Positions 23,849 through 31,855 of a stretch of DNA of 38,668 nucleotides are shown here, piece by piece. The notes beneath the pieces were generated by a model. That model had not been told where the DNA came from. It saw only the letters and a program-made list of their open reading frames with translations, and did no database searches. Within the stretch, counting starts at the first letter, position 1; each line of letters begins with the position of its first letter. A program made the translations under genes and the position numbers. The stretch is from an uncultured Bacteroides sp. GTDB lineage: Bacteria > Bacteroidota > Bacteroidia > Bacteroidales > Bacteroidaceae. The stretch spans positions 1-38,668 of the forward strand of contig NZ_CAJTSC010000033.1 in assembly GCF_910578895.1 (NCBI RefSeq). The letters run 5' to 3'.

Positions 23849-24242
23849 GGGGTTGACTGGATTTGACAGCGGGCAGAAATGGTAAGTAAGCATGCAGTGC
23901 GTCGTTGATTTGCACTTAAATCTCAGTCTTCAAAATTTTATCTGGCGAAAGACAATTTGCTCTTGCTGCTTAATCGAAGTATAGTAGGTTAGCTTAATCC
24001 CGACACAAGGTGTTGGGACGAGACATCACTCGGAAGCTGTTGCTCCGAAGCGTTCCGGCAGAGTGGTGCAGTGAAATCGGGGATAGTTCGTGTCAGCCTC
24101 GTGGCACGGATGAAACTTTAGAGGATAAGGTAGCGGTTGATGGCTTTGGTTCTGCCGCTGCACGAAAACTTAGGCAAAGATAAGCATGTAGAAAGCTTAT
24201 GATTTCCTCGTTTGGACGAGGGTTCGATTCCCTCCAGCTCCA
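23849..24242 (+). ncRNA. ssrA: Transfer-messenger RNA (tmRNA)
   Basis: About 394 nt. The 5' end GGGGTTGACTGGATTTGACA and the 3' end GGTTCGATTCCCTCCAGCTC-CA form the tRNA-like domain: GGGGUUG pairs with CAGCUCC, and the T arm reads GGTTCGATTCC. CCA is not encoded (CGG follows), as for other Bacteroides RNAs. The mRNA-like part carries a tag frame at 23944-23973. Pseudoknot stems are present in the middle (for example CCCGACACAAGGTGTTGGGA). It rescues stalled ribosomes with SmpB and marks the peptide for proteolysis. Confidence 0.97.
23944..23973 (+). other. tmRNA proteolysis-tag reading frame
   Basis: GGC GAA AGA CAA TTT GCT CTT GCT GCT TAA gives the tag GERQFALAA. From memory, other Bacteroides tags are close to GETNYALAA; the degradation end ALAA is kept, and the middle RQF differs. 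Confidence 0.85.
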
Positions 24243-24277
24243 CGGACAAATGCTGGGTAGTCAGTATTTAAGTATTA

Positions 24278-24320
24278 CACCTGATTTTACGTTGCGACAG
24301 CGTGAAATCAGGTGTTTTTT
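24278..24320 (+). terminator. tmRNA terminator
   Basis: CACCTGATTTTACG pairs with CGTGAAATCAGGTG (one mismatch), loop 9 nt, followed by six T. Confidence 0.93.
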
Positions 24321-24342
24321 CTAAAATAATAGCCGGTTTTCC

Positions 24343-24350
24343 TATTTTTG
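24343..24350 (+). promoter_or_regulatory. Possible -7 box for dinB
   Basis: TATTTTTG, 21 bp before the dinB ATG; no TTG at the -33 position. No obvious LexA-type palindrome nearby. Confidence 0.4.
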
Positions 24351-24371
24351 TATCGGCGGTGAGTTACAGTA

Positions 24372-25460
24372 ATGACCGAACGGAAGATAATACATATTGA
24401 TATGGACGCTTTCTATGCGTCCGTAGAGCAGCGTGATAATCCGGAACTGCGTGGCAAACCCGTGGCAGTGGGACATGCGGAAGAACGGGGCGTGGTATCT
24501 GCTGCCAGCTACGAAGCCCGGCGGTTTGGAGTGCGTTCGGCAATGTCATCCCAAAAGGCGAAACGGTTGTGTCCGCAGCTCATCTTTGTTCCCGGGCGTA
24601 TGGATGTCTATAAATCGGTATCCCGCCGGATACATGAGATTTTCCATGAGTACACGGATGTCATCGAGCCGCTTTCGTTGGATGAGGCTTTTCTTGATGT
24701 GACGGAAAACAAACTTGGCATTCCGCTGGCTGTGGACATTGCGAAGGAGATTAAGCGGAAGATTCGGGAAGAACTCAACCTGGTGGCGTCTGCCGGTGTG
24801 TCTTACAATAAATTTCTGGCAAAAATAGCTTCGGACTATCGCAAGCCGGACGGTCTATGCACCATACATCCCGACCAGGCACTCGACTTCATAGCCGGGC
24901 TTCCCATTGAAAGTTTTTGGGGAGTAGGTCCGGTGACGGCAAAGAAGATGCACCTGTTGGGAATTCACAATGGTGGACAGCTGCGCACCCGTTCGCGTGC
25001 CACGTTGTTGCGTGAGTTCGGCAAGGTCGGTTCGCTATATTATGATTGTGCAAGAGGGATTGATCTTCGTCCGGTAGAATTTGTGCGTATCCGTAAGTCG
25101 GTCGGTTGTGAGCATACGTTGGAGAGGGATATCTCATTGCGCTCATCGGTCATCATCGAACTATACCACGTGGCGGTGGAACTTACAGGCAGGTTGGAAC
25201 GCAGGGATTTCAAGGGAAACACGCTGACGCTGAAAATCAAATTCCACGATTTCAGCCAGATAACCCGGAGCATCACGCAATCCAAAGAACTCGTCACACT
25301 CGATGTAATCTTGCCTTTGGCAAAACAATTGTTGAAAGAGGTGGAGTATGAACATCGGCCTATCCGCCTGATTGGTCTTTCGATATCCAATCCGCGTGAA
25401 GAAACGGAAGAGAAAGGTGTCTGGGAACAGTTGAGTTTTGAATTCAGTGACTGGCTGTGA
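24372..25460 (+). CDS. dinB: DNA polymerase IV (Y family)
   Basis: 362 residues, the normal DinB length. An error-prone translesion polymerase. The palm carries metal-binding Asp10 (IIHIDMDAFYASVEQ) and Asp104/Glu105 (LSLDEAFLDV). The fingers motif SAASYEARRFGVRSAMSS is at about 43-60. The helix-hairpin-helix thumb is SFWGVGPVTAKKMHLLGI. The little-finger domain includes KSVGCEHTLERDI. The C-terminus (WEQLSFEFSDWL) resembles a beta-clamp-binding tail. It is a single gene between tmRNA and a family 1 repeat. Confidence 0.97.
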   Translation: MTERKIIHIDMDAFYASVEQRDNPELRGKPVAVGHAEERGVVSAASYEARRFGVRSAMSSQKAKRLCPQLIFVPGRMDVYKSVSRRIHEIFHEYTDVIEPLSLDEAFLDVTENKLGIPLAVDIAKEIKRKIREELNLVASAGVSYNKFLAKIASDYRKPDGLCTIHPDQALDFIAGLPIESFWGVGPVTAKKMHLLGIHNGGQLRTRSRATLLREFGKVGSLYYDCARGIDLRPVEFVRIRKSVGCEHTLERDISLRSSVIIELYHVAVELTGRLERRDFKGNTLTLKIKFHDFSQITRSITQSKELVTLDVILPLAKQLLKEVEYEHRPIRLIGLSISNPREETEEKGVWEQLSFEFSDWL

Positions 25461-25500
25461 TTCGAGTGCCAATGATTAATTAAGCATCCATTATTATTAT

Positions 25501-25705
25501 GAGCCTGTTTGAATTTTCTTCAAAAGGCTTTTCCTCAGCTTCCTTCCAAGTCTCTTTCCGGTCTGTTTTTCTCTTTTCCTCTTTTCCTCTTTTCATTTGT
25601 CACATAGTCCGCTATGCTCCTCATAAAAACAGAAAAACATCCTCAAAAAGAACGCTCAAAAGGAGGCTCAAAAGAAGGCTGAACAAAATTTAAACAGGCT
25701 CTAAT
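25501..25705. repeat. Dispersed repeat family 1, copy 2
   Basis: About 205 bp, terminal arms GCCTGTTTGAATTTT and AAAATTTAAACAGGC (one mismatch), with the internal TCTCTTTCCGGTCTGTTTTT, CATAGTCCGCTATG and AAAAACAGAAAAACATCCTC blocks as in copy 1, plus an extra CCTCTTTTCCTCTTTT stretch and a triplicated GCTCAAAAG-like unit. It fills most of the 25461-25845 gap; an open frame across it is not a gene. Confidence 0.85.
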
Positions 25706-25818
25706 AATCACAACGCATCTGCTTTTCACACGAAAACAGTACATCATTTGTACGATAAGTGAGGTTATACTGATTAATATTTGTGATATTTGCATCTGAT
25801 TTACTATAACAGATAACT

Positions 25819-25826
25819 TATTTTTG
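25819..25826 (+). promoter_or_regulatory. -7 box of the heparinase-like gene
   Basis: TATTTTTG, 19 bp before the start codon. The nearest TTTG upstream is 26 bp away, so the -33 box is not clear. Confidence 0.45.
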
Positions 25827-25845
25827 AATATTATTATTGATTGTC

Positions 25846-27774
25846 ATGAAGAAAAACACGCTTTATCGCATTATCCTTTCTTTCTGCCTGCTTCTTATTG
25901 CGGGAGTTTCGGCGCATGCCTATACCGAACGCAATCTTTTGCAAAAGGCGGCGGGTAGTGAAGAAAAACTTAAAGAAGTATTGGTGATGAATCAGGCTTG
26001 GGTGCCTTATCCTGCCTATAACGACCGTTCTGCCTGGGATGCTTTGCTGGGGGCTGATAAAGAAGCGCTTGTCCGCGCCGGTGAAAAACAGCTGAACTAC
26101 GAATGGAAAGTAATCCGTGCCACCGATTACTTGGAGTATGAACGCAGTGGTGAACGCAATATCATGCAGAACCCTTATGAAGCAAACCGCAAAGCCATCA
26201 ATGCCCTGATGCTTGCCGAACTTGCCGAAGGAAAAGGACGCTTTATCGACCAACTGGCAAACGGCGTGTTCTTCAGTTGCGAGATGACTTCCTGGGTGCT
26301 TTCCGCCCATCTGGTACGCCAAAGTACGAAACGCTCTTTGCCCGATTACCGGGAACAGGTGATTGACCTCGGTTCCGGCAACTACGGCTCCATGCTGTCG
26401 TGGGTATATTACTTCTTCCGCCATTCATTCGACAAACTGGATCCTGCGATTTCCCTATGCTTGCGCCAGACATTACAGGAACGTATTCTCGACCCCTATA
26501 TGAGTAATGACCGCGAATGGTGGATGGCTTTTCGTTGGAAACCGGGAGAGATTATCAATAACTGGAATCCGTGGTGCAACTCGAATGTGTTGCAATGTTA
26601 TCTTTTACTGGAAAATGACCGTGAACGCCTGGCAAAGGCAGTATGGCGCAGCATGCAGTCGGTCGATAAGTTCATCAACTTCGTAAAAGCCGACGGTGCC
26701 TGCGAGGAAGGTCCTTCTTATTGGGGGCATGCCGCTGGAAAGATGTACGACTATCTTCAGATACTCTTCGACGGTACGGGCGGAAAAGTCTCGCTTTTTG
26801 AAGAACCGATGATACGCCGGATGGGAGAGTACATCAGCCGTACATACGTAGGAAATGGTTGGGTAGTGAACTTTGCCGATGCTTCTGCCAAGGGTGGAGG
26901 TGATGCGCCGTTGATTTACCGCTACGGTCATGCTGTGGGCAGTGATGAAATGATGCGGTTTGCAGCCTATCTTCTGAATGGCAAACGTCCTTCCATACCT
27001 GTGGGAAATGATACCTTCCGTTCCTTGCAGTCCATCTTGTGGAATGGGGAACTGGAAAAGACGGTGGCAGCTCATATCGTGCCCGACTGCACCTGGTATC
27101 CCGAAACGGAATTCTGCTACCTGACGAATAAATCCGGTTGGTTCCTGGCAACAAAAGGCGGCTTCAATAATGAGAGCCATAACCACAATGACGTGGGTAC
27201 TTTCTCCTTGTATGTCAACACCATACCGATGCTGATTGATGCAGGCGTGGGAACCTATACGCGTCAGACATTCAGCAAAGACCGTTACACCATCTGGACG
27301 ATGCAAAGCAACTATCACAATCTGCCGATGATTAACGGTGTGCCGCAAAGTTACGGACAGCAATATAAAGCTACGGACGTTGTCTGCCAGCCTAAAAAGC
27401 GCTTCTTCTCAGCCAATATAGCCACAGCCTATCCCGAAGAAGCCGGAGTGGGCAACTGGACACGTGCATACTCTTTGGGCGAAAAGCAACTGGTTATCAC
27501 CGATAATTTCTCCCTGAAATCGGCGAAAGTGCCCAATCAGGTTAATTTCCTTGCCTGGGGGAAAGTGGATATTTCCGTTCCCGGGAGAGTGACCGTCGAA
27601 GTGCAGGGACAGAAAGTCACGCTGGAATATCCCCGCGAGTTCACGGCAGGGCTTGAAACAATCGAGTTGCCGGATACGCGTCTTTCCAACGTTTGGGGGG
27701 CCGAAATCTATCGAATAACGTTGAAAGATAAAGAAGCGCGATTAACGGGTAAGTATAAGTTCGTTATCAAATAA
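25846..27774 (+). CDS. Secreted heparinase II/III-like protein (candidate polysaccharide lyase)
   Basis: 642 residues from ATG 25846; the signal peptide ends near VSAHA-YTERN (residue 25). The N-terminal (alpha/alpha)6-type helical domain (about 28-390) has INNWNPWCNSNVL (237-249) and GPSYWGHAAGKMYDY (289-303), where Tyr292 and His295 are candidate catalytic residues. The C-terminal beta-sheet domain starts with the heparinase II/III signature NESHNHNDVGTFSLY (442-456), and NYHNLPMINGVPQ follows (489-501). These features support a periplasmic lyase for uronic-acid polysaccharides. The polysaccharide is unknown: no sulfatases, SusC/D or glycoside hydrolases adjoin it, so it is not in an evident utilisation locus. 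Confidence 0.85.
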   Translation: MKKNTLYRIILSFCLLLIAGVSAHAYTERNLLQKAAGSEEKLKEVLVMNQAWVPYPAYNDRSAWDALLGADKEALVRAGEKQLNYEWKVIRATDYLEYERSGERNIMQNPYEANRKAINALMLAELAEGKGRFIDQLANGVFFSCEMTSWVLSAHLVRQSTKRSLPDYREQVIDLGSGNYGSMLSWVYYFFRHSFDKLDPAISLCLRQTLQERILDPYMSNDREWWMAFRWKPGEIINNWNPWCNSNVLQCYLLLENDRERLAKAVWRSMQSVDKFINFVKADGACEEGPSYWGHAAGKMYDYLQILFDGTGGKVSLFEEPMIRRMGEYISRTYVGNGWVVNFADASAKGGGDAPLIYRYGHAVGSDEMMRFAAYLLNGKRPSIPVGNDTFRSLQSILWNGELEKTVAAHIVPDCTWYPETEFCYLTNKSGWFLATKGGFNNESHNHNDVGTFSLYVNTIPMLIDAGVGTYTRQTFSKDRYTIWTMQSNYHNLPMINGVPQSYGQQYKATDVVCQPKKRFFSANIATAYPEEAGVGNWTRAYSLGEKQLVITDNFSLKSAKVPNQVNFLAWGKVDISVPGRVTVEVQGQKVTLEYPREFTAGLETIELPDTRLSNVWGAEIYRITLKDKEARLTGKYKFVIK

Positions 27775-27780
27775 ATAATC

Positions 27781-27788
27781 TATATTTG
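27781..27788 (+). promoter_or_regulatory. -7 box of yccF
   Basis: TATATTTG, 26 bp before the start codon and 7 bp after the previous stop; it suggests yccF is transcribed on its own. The -33 box is weak. Confidence 0.45.
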
Positions 27789-27814
27789 CGTTTTAGAATA
27801 TAAAACGCAGGACT

Positions 27815-28189
27815 ATGGGTTGTTTTATGAACTTTTTGTGGCTGATATTCGGAGGCATCCTTACAGCTATTGAATATCTTGTTGCCAGTTTGCTGATGAT
27901 GATTACCATCATCGGCATTCCGTTTGGCATGCAAACGTTGAAACTTGCTGCGCTTGCGCTGTGGCCCTTCGGAAAAACGGTGCGGAGCGGAGAGCGTTCG
28001 GGCGGATGTCTCTACGTGTTGATGAATGTGCTGTGGATATTCTTGGGTGGTATCTGGATTTGCCTTTCGCACTTGGTGTTTGGAGTGATTTTGTGCATCT
28101 CCATTATCGGTATTCCCTTCGGTTTGCAGCACTTCAAACTGGCGGCATTGGCGTTGACGCCTTTTGGAAAAGATATCGTTGCAGATTAA
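27815..28189 (+). CDS. YccF-family inner-membrane protein
   Basis: 124 residues. Two copies of the YccF repeat are visible: a hydrophobic segment followed by MITIIGIPFGMQTLKLAALA and, in the second half, SIIGIPFGLQHFKLAALALT. Both end in an (A)LxPFGK motif (WPFGKTV, TPFGKDI). Several membrane-spanning segments are expected (about 5-40 and 65-100). Function of the family is not known. It ends 8 bp before a perfect terminator shared with a convergent small gene. Confidence 0.92.
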   Translation: MGCFMNFLWLIFGGILTAIEYLVASLLMMITIIGIPFGMQTLKLAALALWPFGKTVRSGERSGGCLYVLMNVLWIFLGGIWICLSHLVFGVILCISIIGIPFGLQHFKLAALALTPFGKDIVAD

Positions 28190-28196
28190 ACAAAAA

Positions 28197-28240
28197 GAAA
28201 GAGGGCGAAGAACCTTTCAGTTCTTCGCCCTCTTTCATTT
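28197..28240. terminator. Bidirectional terminator between yccF and the 46-residue ORF
   Basis: A perfect 17-bp stem (GAAAGAGGGCGAAGAAC / GTTCTTCGCCCTCTTTC), 6-nt loop, T-rich on the right and A-rich (T on the minus strand) on the left. Confidence 0.95.
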
Positions 28241-28256
28241 TATTTAAAGGTGTTGT

Positions 28257-28397
28257 TTACATGGTAATGTTAGCTTGCTTTGCAAGCAGTTTCTGAAGTT
28301 TGCCGTTCAGAGCCTGGCACATTGCACCGTTTCCCATTGCCTGATAGCGTTTAATACGGTACTGTAACATAAAGATTTCATTTGCATTCTTTTTCAT
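28257..28397 (-). CDS. Small basic protein, 46 residues, function unknown
   Basis: An ATG at 28395-28397 starts MKKNANEIFMLQYRIKRYQA and the frame ends LLAKQANITM before TAA at 28257-28259. The composition is basic and helical, with a regular heptad-like spread of Met/Leu/Ile. It has its own -7 box (TATCTTTG, minus strand 28471-28478), a leader of about 75 nt with a hairpin, and a strong terminator after the stop, so it behaves like a real transcription unit. The low number of rare features, and codon use like its neighbours, favour a gene. No family is recognised. Confidence 0.6.
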   Translation of the reverse strand: MKKNANEIFMLQYRIKRYQAMGNGAMCQALNGKLQKLLAKQANITM

Positions 28398-28413
28398 AAT
28401 CGTCTTGTTTTGT

Positions 28414-28478
28414 GCTTTCCGCGTTTCGGAAAGCGGGTTTTACATCTTTTTCTTTATCTTATTAACGCTGCAAAGATA
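28414..28478 (-). promoter_or_regulatory. Promoter and leader hairpin of the 46-residue ORF
   Basis: -7 box TATCTTTG on the minus strand (28471-28478; -33 unclear). The leader contains a perfect 8-bp hairpin, GCTTTCCG / CGGAAAGC (28414-28434), 16 nt before the start codon. Confidence 0.5.
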
Positions 28479-28591
28479 CAAAATGTTCACGATAAATATG
28501 TTCTATAACATAAAAATATGCACTCTTTCTTCAATTATCTCTTGAAAAGCACAGTTTTGCCATCTGTATATTACAAATAGGTGGCTATATA

Positions 28592-28689
28592 CTGCCTTAC
28601 AGCAAAGCCCCCTATAAACAATTATAATGCTTATAGGGGACTTATCTTTTATATACTCCATTACTTAACAGGGATTCACACTGTAAGGC
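28592..28689. repeat. Nested inverted repeats in the intergenic region
   Basis: Outer arms TGCCTTACAG and CTGTAAGGCA (28593-28602 and 28679-28688) are perfect. Inside, CCCCTATAA (28609-28617) and TTATAGGGG (28631-28639) form a 9-bp hairpin. The remainder of the 28398-28907 gap shows only AT-rich sequence and the promoters noted. Confidence 0.7.
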
Positions 28690-28872
28690 AATAATCTGTA
28701 GATATATGTCATACCTTTGTAATATCTTACATGAAATGGAAGTTATAAACAGGAGATTAAGATGGTAAATAAGTTGTTGATACTTTTGTATGGTCCTTGA
28801 GCAATGTAGTTTCACGTTTTCTGAAGACACCACTTTAGTGGTAAATTTAAGGTGAGTTTTCGGATAATTCTT

Positions 28873-28880
28873 TAACTTTG
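28873..28880 (+). promoter_or_regulatory. -7 box of the transglutaminase-like lipoprotein gene
   Basis: TAACTTTG, 27 bp before the start codon; no TTG at -33. Confidence 0.45.
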
Positions 28881-28907
28881 TGGCTTACACCTTAATATAT
28901 AAGTATT

Positions 28908-31601
28908 ATGAGACGAGCTACACATCTTTTCGGAATATGCTGGCTGCTTTGCCTGTTTGCTTCCTGTGGAAAATCCCATTTCATAACTGATGAATCCTAC
29001 CGCTCCCGTGTGAAACAGGATTTGCGGCAGAAACAGACGATGCTATCGCAAGGAGAACTGTTTACCATATTGGACGATGAGTCGTTGACCACCTATGAAC
29101 GGGAAGCTTTGGAGTTTCTCTATGCATATATGCCGTTGGCAGATATCACGGACTATCCCGGACAGTTTCACCTGATGAATATCCGTGCTTCCCGGCGCAC
29201 GGCGGAGGAAATGCCTTGGGGAAAGAAGATTCCCGAAGATTTGTTCCGTCACTTCGTACTTCCGGCGCGGGTGAACAATGAGCATCTGGACAGTGCCCGG
29301 GTTGTATTCTACGATGAACTGAAAGACCGTGTCAAGTCTCTTTCTCTATACGATGCCATATTGGAAGTGAACCATTGGTGCCATGAAAAGGCGGTCTATA
29401 TGCCCTCCGACGCCCGTACCAGTTCTCCGTTGGCAACTGTGCGTACTGCTTACGGCCGTTGCGGAGAAGAATCCACGCTTCTGGTAGCCGCCCTTCGTTC
29501 GGTAGGCATTCCGGCACGGCAGGTTTATACTCCGCGTTGGGCGCATACCGATGACAATCATGCTTGGGTGGAAGCCTGGGCGGATGGCAAGTGGTATTTC
29601 TTGGGTGCCTGTGAGCCGGAGCCGGTGTTGAACCTCGGTTGGTTCAACGCCCCTGCCAGTCGCGGCATGCTGATGCACACAAAAGTGTTCGGACGTTATG
29701 AGGGGAAAGAAGAGGTAATGTCCGTCACCTCCAACTATACGGAAATCAATGTGATTGAGAATTACGCACCTGCGGCACAAGCCAAAGTAAAAGTGACCGA
29801 TGACCAAGGAAATCCCGTTTCCGGTGCGCAGGTAGAATTTAAACTCTACAACTATGCGGAATTTTACACGGTAGCAACCAAACAGACCGATGCCGACGGT
29901 ACTTGTGCCCTGACTGCCGGAAAGGGAGATATGCTGGTGTGGGCATCCAAAGACGGAAAGTTCGGTTTCGCCAAACTCTCTTTCGGCAGGGATGATGAAC
30001 TGACTGTGGCGTTGGATAAAACTCCCGGTGATAACTGTATTGCCGACTTTGACATCGTTCCACCGGCGGAAAGTGTAAACCTGCCTGCCGTTACTGACGA
30101 ACAACGTGCCGAAAACAATCGCCGTTTGGCGCAGGAAGACTCCATCCGCAATGCCTACGTTGCTACATTCATGTCAGAAGACTCTGCCCGTTGTTTGGCG
30201 AAACAGTATAAGTTGGATGCGGATGTAGTGGCAAAGATTCTGGCGGCTTCCCGTGGCAATCATAAAGTGATTGCGGATTTCATTACCCGTCTGCGTTCCG
30301 AAGACTCCAGGAAGGGTGGCATCGACCTGTTGCAGCAGATTTCGGCAAAAGACCTCCGTGATGTCAGTCTGGAGGTGTTGATAGAAAACATGTTGTCTCA
30401 TGTACGCACAAGTGCCGTGAACTTCCGCAAATATGTACGCAATCCGCGCATAAGCAACGAGATGCTGACCCCATACAAAACCTTCTTTGACAAGGTGATT
30501 TCTCAGGAAACAGAACGCATGTATCTCGAAGAGCCTGCCAAGTTGATTGCGTGGGTAGCTGAGAATATCCGTGTGGAGAAAGGCTGCAATCTGGGTGCTC
30601 CTGCCATTTCTCCTGCGGGAGTGTGGAAAGCACGCGTGGCGGACGCTCACAGCCGCGATATTTTCTTTGTGGCGATGGCTCGCAGCATGGGCATACCTGC
30701 GCGTATTGATGAGGTGACGGGTAAGGTGCAGCTGATTACCGATGAAGGTGCTGTAGATGTGGATTTGAACCGCAATCCTAAAGAAACTACATTTTCGGTG
30801 GAAATGACTCCGTTACGGGGTACGCTCGTTGCCGGATACCAGCCCGTCAAGTCGTTGGATAATCCGAAATATTATTCTCATTTCACTATTTCCAAAATCA
30901 CTCCTCAGGGACGTTTGCAGTTGCTCACTTATGATGAAGGCGATGCGGATATGGGTAGCGGCACCACATGGAGCAACCTGTTGAAGAGAGGGACGGCATT
31001 GGATGCCGGAAACTATATGTTGGTCACAGGTATACGTCTGGCGAGCGGGGCCGTACTTTCCAATGTCACTTTCTTTAGCATCGAGCCGCAAAAGACGACA
31101 AAAATAGATTTGGTGATGCGTGAAAGCAAAGACGAGGTGCAGGTCATCGGGAACTTCAACTCCGAATCTCTTTTCACTCCGATAACGGATAAGGGAGCAT
31201 CTTCTCCCCGACAGAGCCTTTTGCAGGCTTGCGGACGTGGTTACTTCGTGGTCGGCATATTGGGTGTCAATCAGGAGCCTACCAATCATGCATTGCGTGA
31301 CATAGCCGCATACAAGGCGGATTTGGAGAAATGGGGACAAAAGATGGTGCTGCTTTTCCCCGATGAGGCCCAAGCCGGAAGATTTGCTGAAGAATCATTC
31401 CCCGGTATGCCCTCTACCATTATCTATGGTGTAGATACGGACGGCATCGCCAATCAGATAGCCGGAGCCATGAAATTGAGGAATAAGAATAACCTGCCTG
31501 TCTTTATTATTGCCGATACCTTCAACCGCGTGGTGTTTGTTTCGCAAGGATACACCATCGGGCTGGGTGAGCAATTGATGAAAACGGTGAAGGGGTTATA
31601 A
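28908..31601 (+). CDS. Transglutaminase-like lipoprotein with a second, degenerate core module
   Basis: 897 residues. A lipoprotein signal ends in LFASC with Cys20, so it is anchored in a membrane; no acidic surface-export signal follows the Cys. The first transglutaminase-like core (about 150-245) has Cys185 in AYGRCGEES and His218 in DNHAWVEAW, with GACEPEPVLNLGWF where the third residue would lie (Glu236 rather than Asp). A carboxypeptidase-regulatory/Ig-like domain follows (about 290-365). Around 543-608 a second copy of the core is recognisable (RVADAHSRDIFFVAMARSMG / IPARID against AYGRCGEESTLLVAALRSVG / IPARQV), without the Cys. The C-terminus (about 770-897) resembles a thioredoxin-like fold lacking CXXC. 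Such proteins may act as peptidases or binding proteins; the substrate is unknown. Confidence 0.85.
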   Translation: MRRATHLFGICWLLCLFASCGKSHFITDESYRSRVKQDLRQKQTMLSQGELFTILDDESLTTYEREALEFLYAYMPLADITDYPGQFHLMNIRASRRTAEEMPWGKKIPEDLFRHFVLPARVNNEHLDSARVVFYDELKDRVKSLSLYDAILEVNHWCHEKAVYMPSDARTSSPLATVRTAYGRCGEESTLLVAALRSVGIPARQVYTPRWAHTDDNHAWVEAWADGKWYFLGACEPEPVLNLGWFNAPASRGMLMHTKVFGRYEGKEEVMSVTSNYTEINVIENYAPAAQAKVKVTDDQGNPVSGAQVEFKLYNYAEFYTVATKQTDADGTCALTAGKGDMLVWASKDGKFGFAKLSFGRDDELTVALDKTPGDNCIADFDIVPPAESVNLPAVTDEQRAENNRRLAQEDSIRNAYVATFMSEDSARCLAKQYKLDADVVAKILAASRGNHKVIADFITRLRSEDSRKGGIDLLQQISAKDLRDVSLEVLIENMLSHVRTSAVNFRKYVRNPRISNEMLTPYKTFFDKVISQETERMYLEEPAKLIAWVAENIRVEKGCNLGAPAISPAGVWKARVADAHSRDIFFVAMARSMGIPARIDEVTGKVQLITDEGAVDVDLNRNPKETTFSVEMTPLRGTLVAGYQPVKSLDNPKYYSHFTISKITPQGRLQLLTYDEGDADMGSGTTWSNLLKRGTALDAGNYMLVTGIRLASGAVLSNVTFFSIEPQKTTKIDLVMRESKDEVQVIGNFNSESLFTPITDKGASSPRQSLLQACGRGYFVVGILGVNQEPTNHALRDIAAYKADLEKWGQKMVLLFPDEAQAGRFAEESFPGMPSTIIYGVDTDGIANQIAGAMKLRNKNNLPVFIIADTFNRVVFVSQGYTIGLGEQLMKTVKGL

Positions 31602-31611
31602 GGGATAAGGA

Positions 31612-31663
31612 GTTGACGAGGGAACAAGGGACTGTACTGCACTTTGTTCCCTTTTTTGTCAAC
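31612..31663 (+). terminator. Terminator after the transglutaminase-like gene
   Basis: GTTGAC..GGGAACAA pairs with TTGTTCCC-T6-GTCAAC; the six T lie inside the outer stem, right after the GC-rich inner stem. Confidence 0.8.
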
Positions 31664-31689
31664 TGATTCAAATCCGTGCAGGCACGTTA

Positions 31690-31795
31690 TTATTTTTTAG
31701 ACATAAGAACATAAGAATATAAGAACAAAAAGGGAAACAGAAGCCAACTACGCTGAATGGAAAATCTATTCCTTTGTTCTTATGTCTAAAAATAA
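31690..31795. repeat. Inverted repeat between the lipoprotein gene and cutC
   Basis: Arms TTATTTTTTAGACATAAGAA (31690 onward) and TTCTTATGTCTAAAAATAA (to 31795) match with one gap. Short direct repeats ACATAAGAA / ATATAAGAA follow the left arm. The function is unknown. Confidence 0.7.
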
Positions 31796-31820
31796 TTCTT
31801 TTGTCATTTAACTCAAAACC

Positions 31821-31855
31821 GAGCTGAAATGAACAAAATTTAAACAGGCTCTAAT
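31821..31855. repeat. Dispersed repeat family 1, end fragment
   Basis: GAGCTGAA-ATGAACAAAATTTAAACAGGCTCTAATA matches the right end of copies 1 and 2. It overlaps the 3' end of cutC and supplies its last codons and stop. Confidence 0.8.

Noticed and set aside
25499..25693. A 64-codon gene beginning MSLFEFSSKGF
   Set aside because: It lies wholly within the family 1 repeat and is not open in copy 1.
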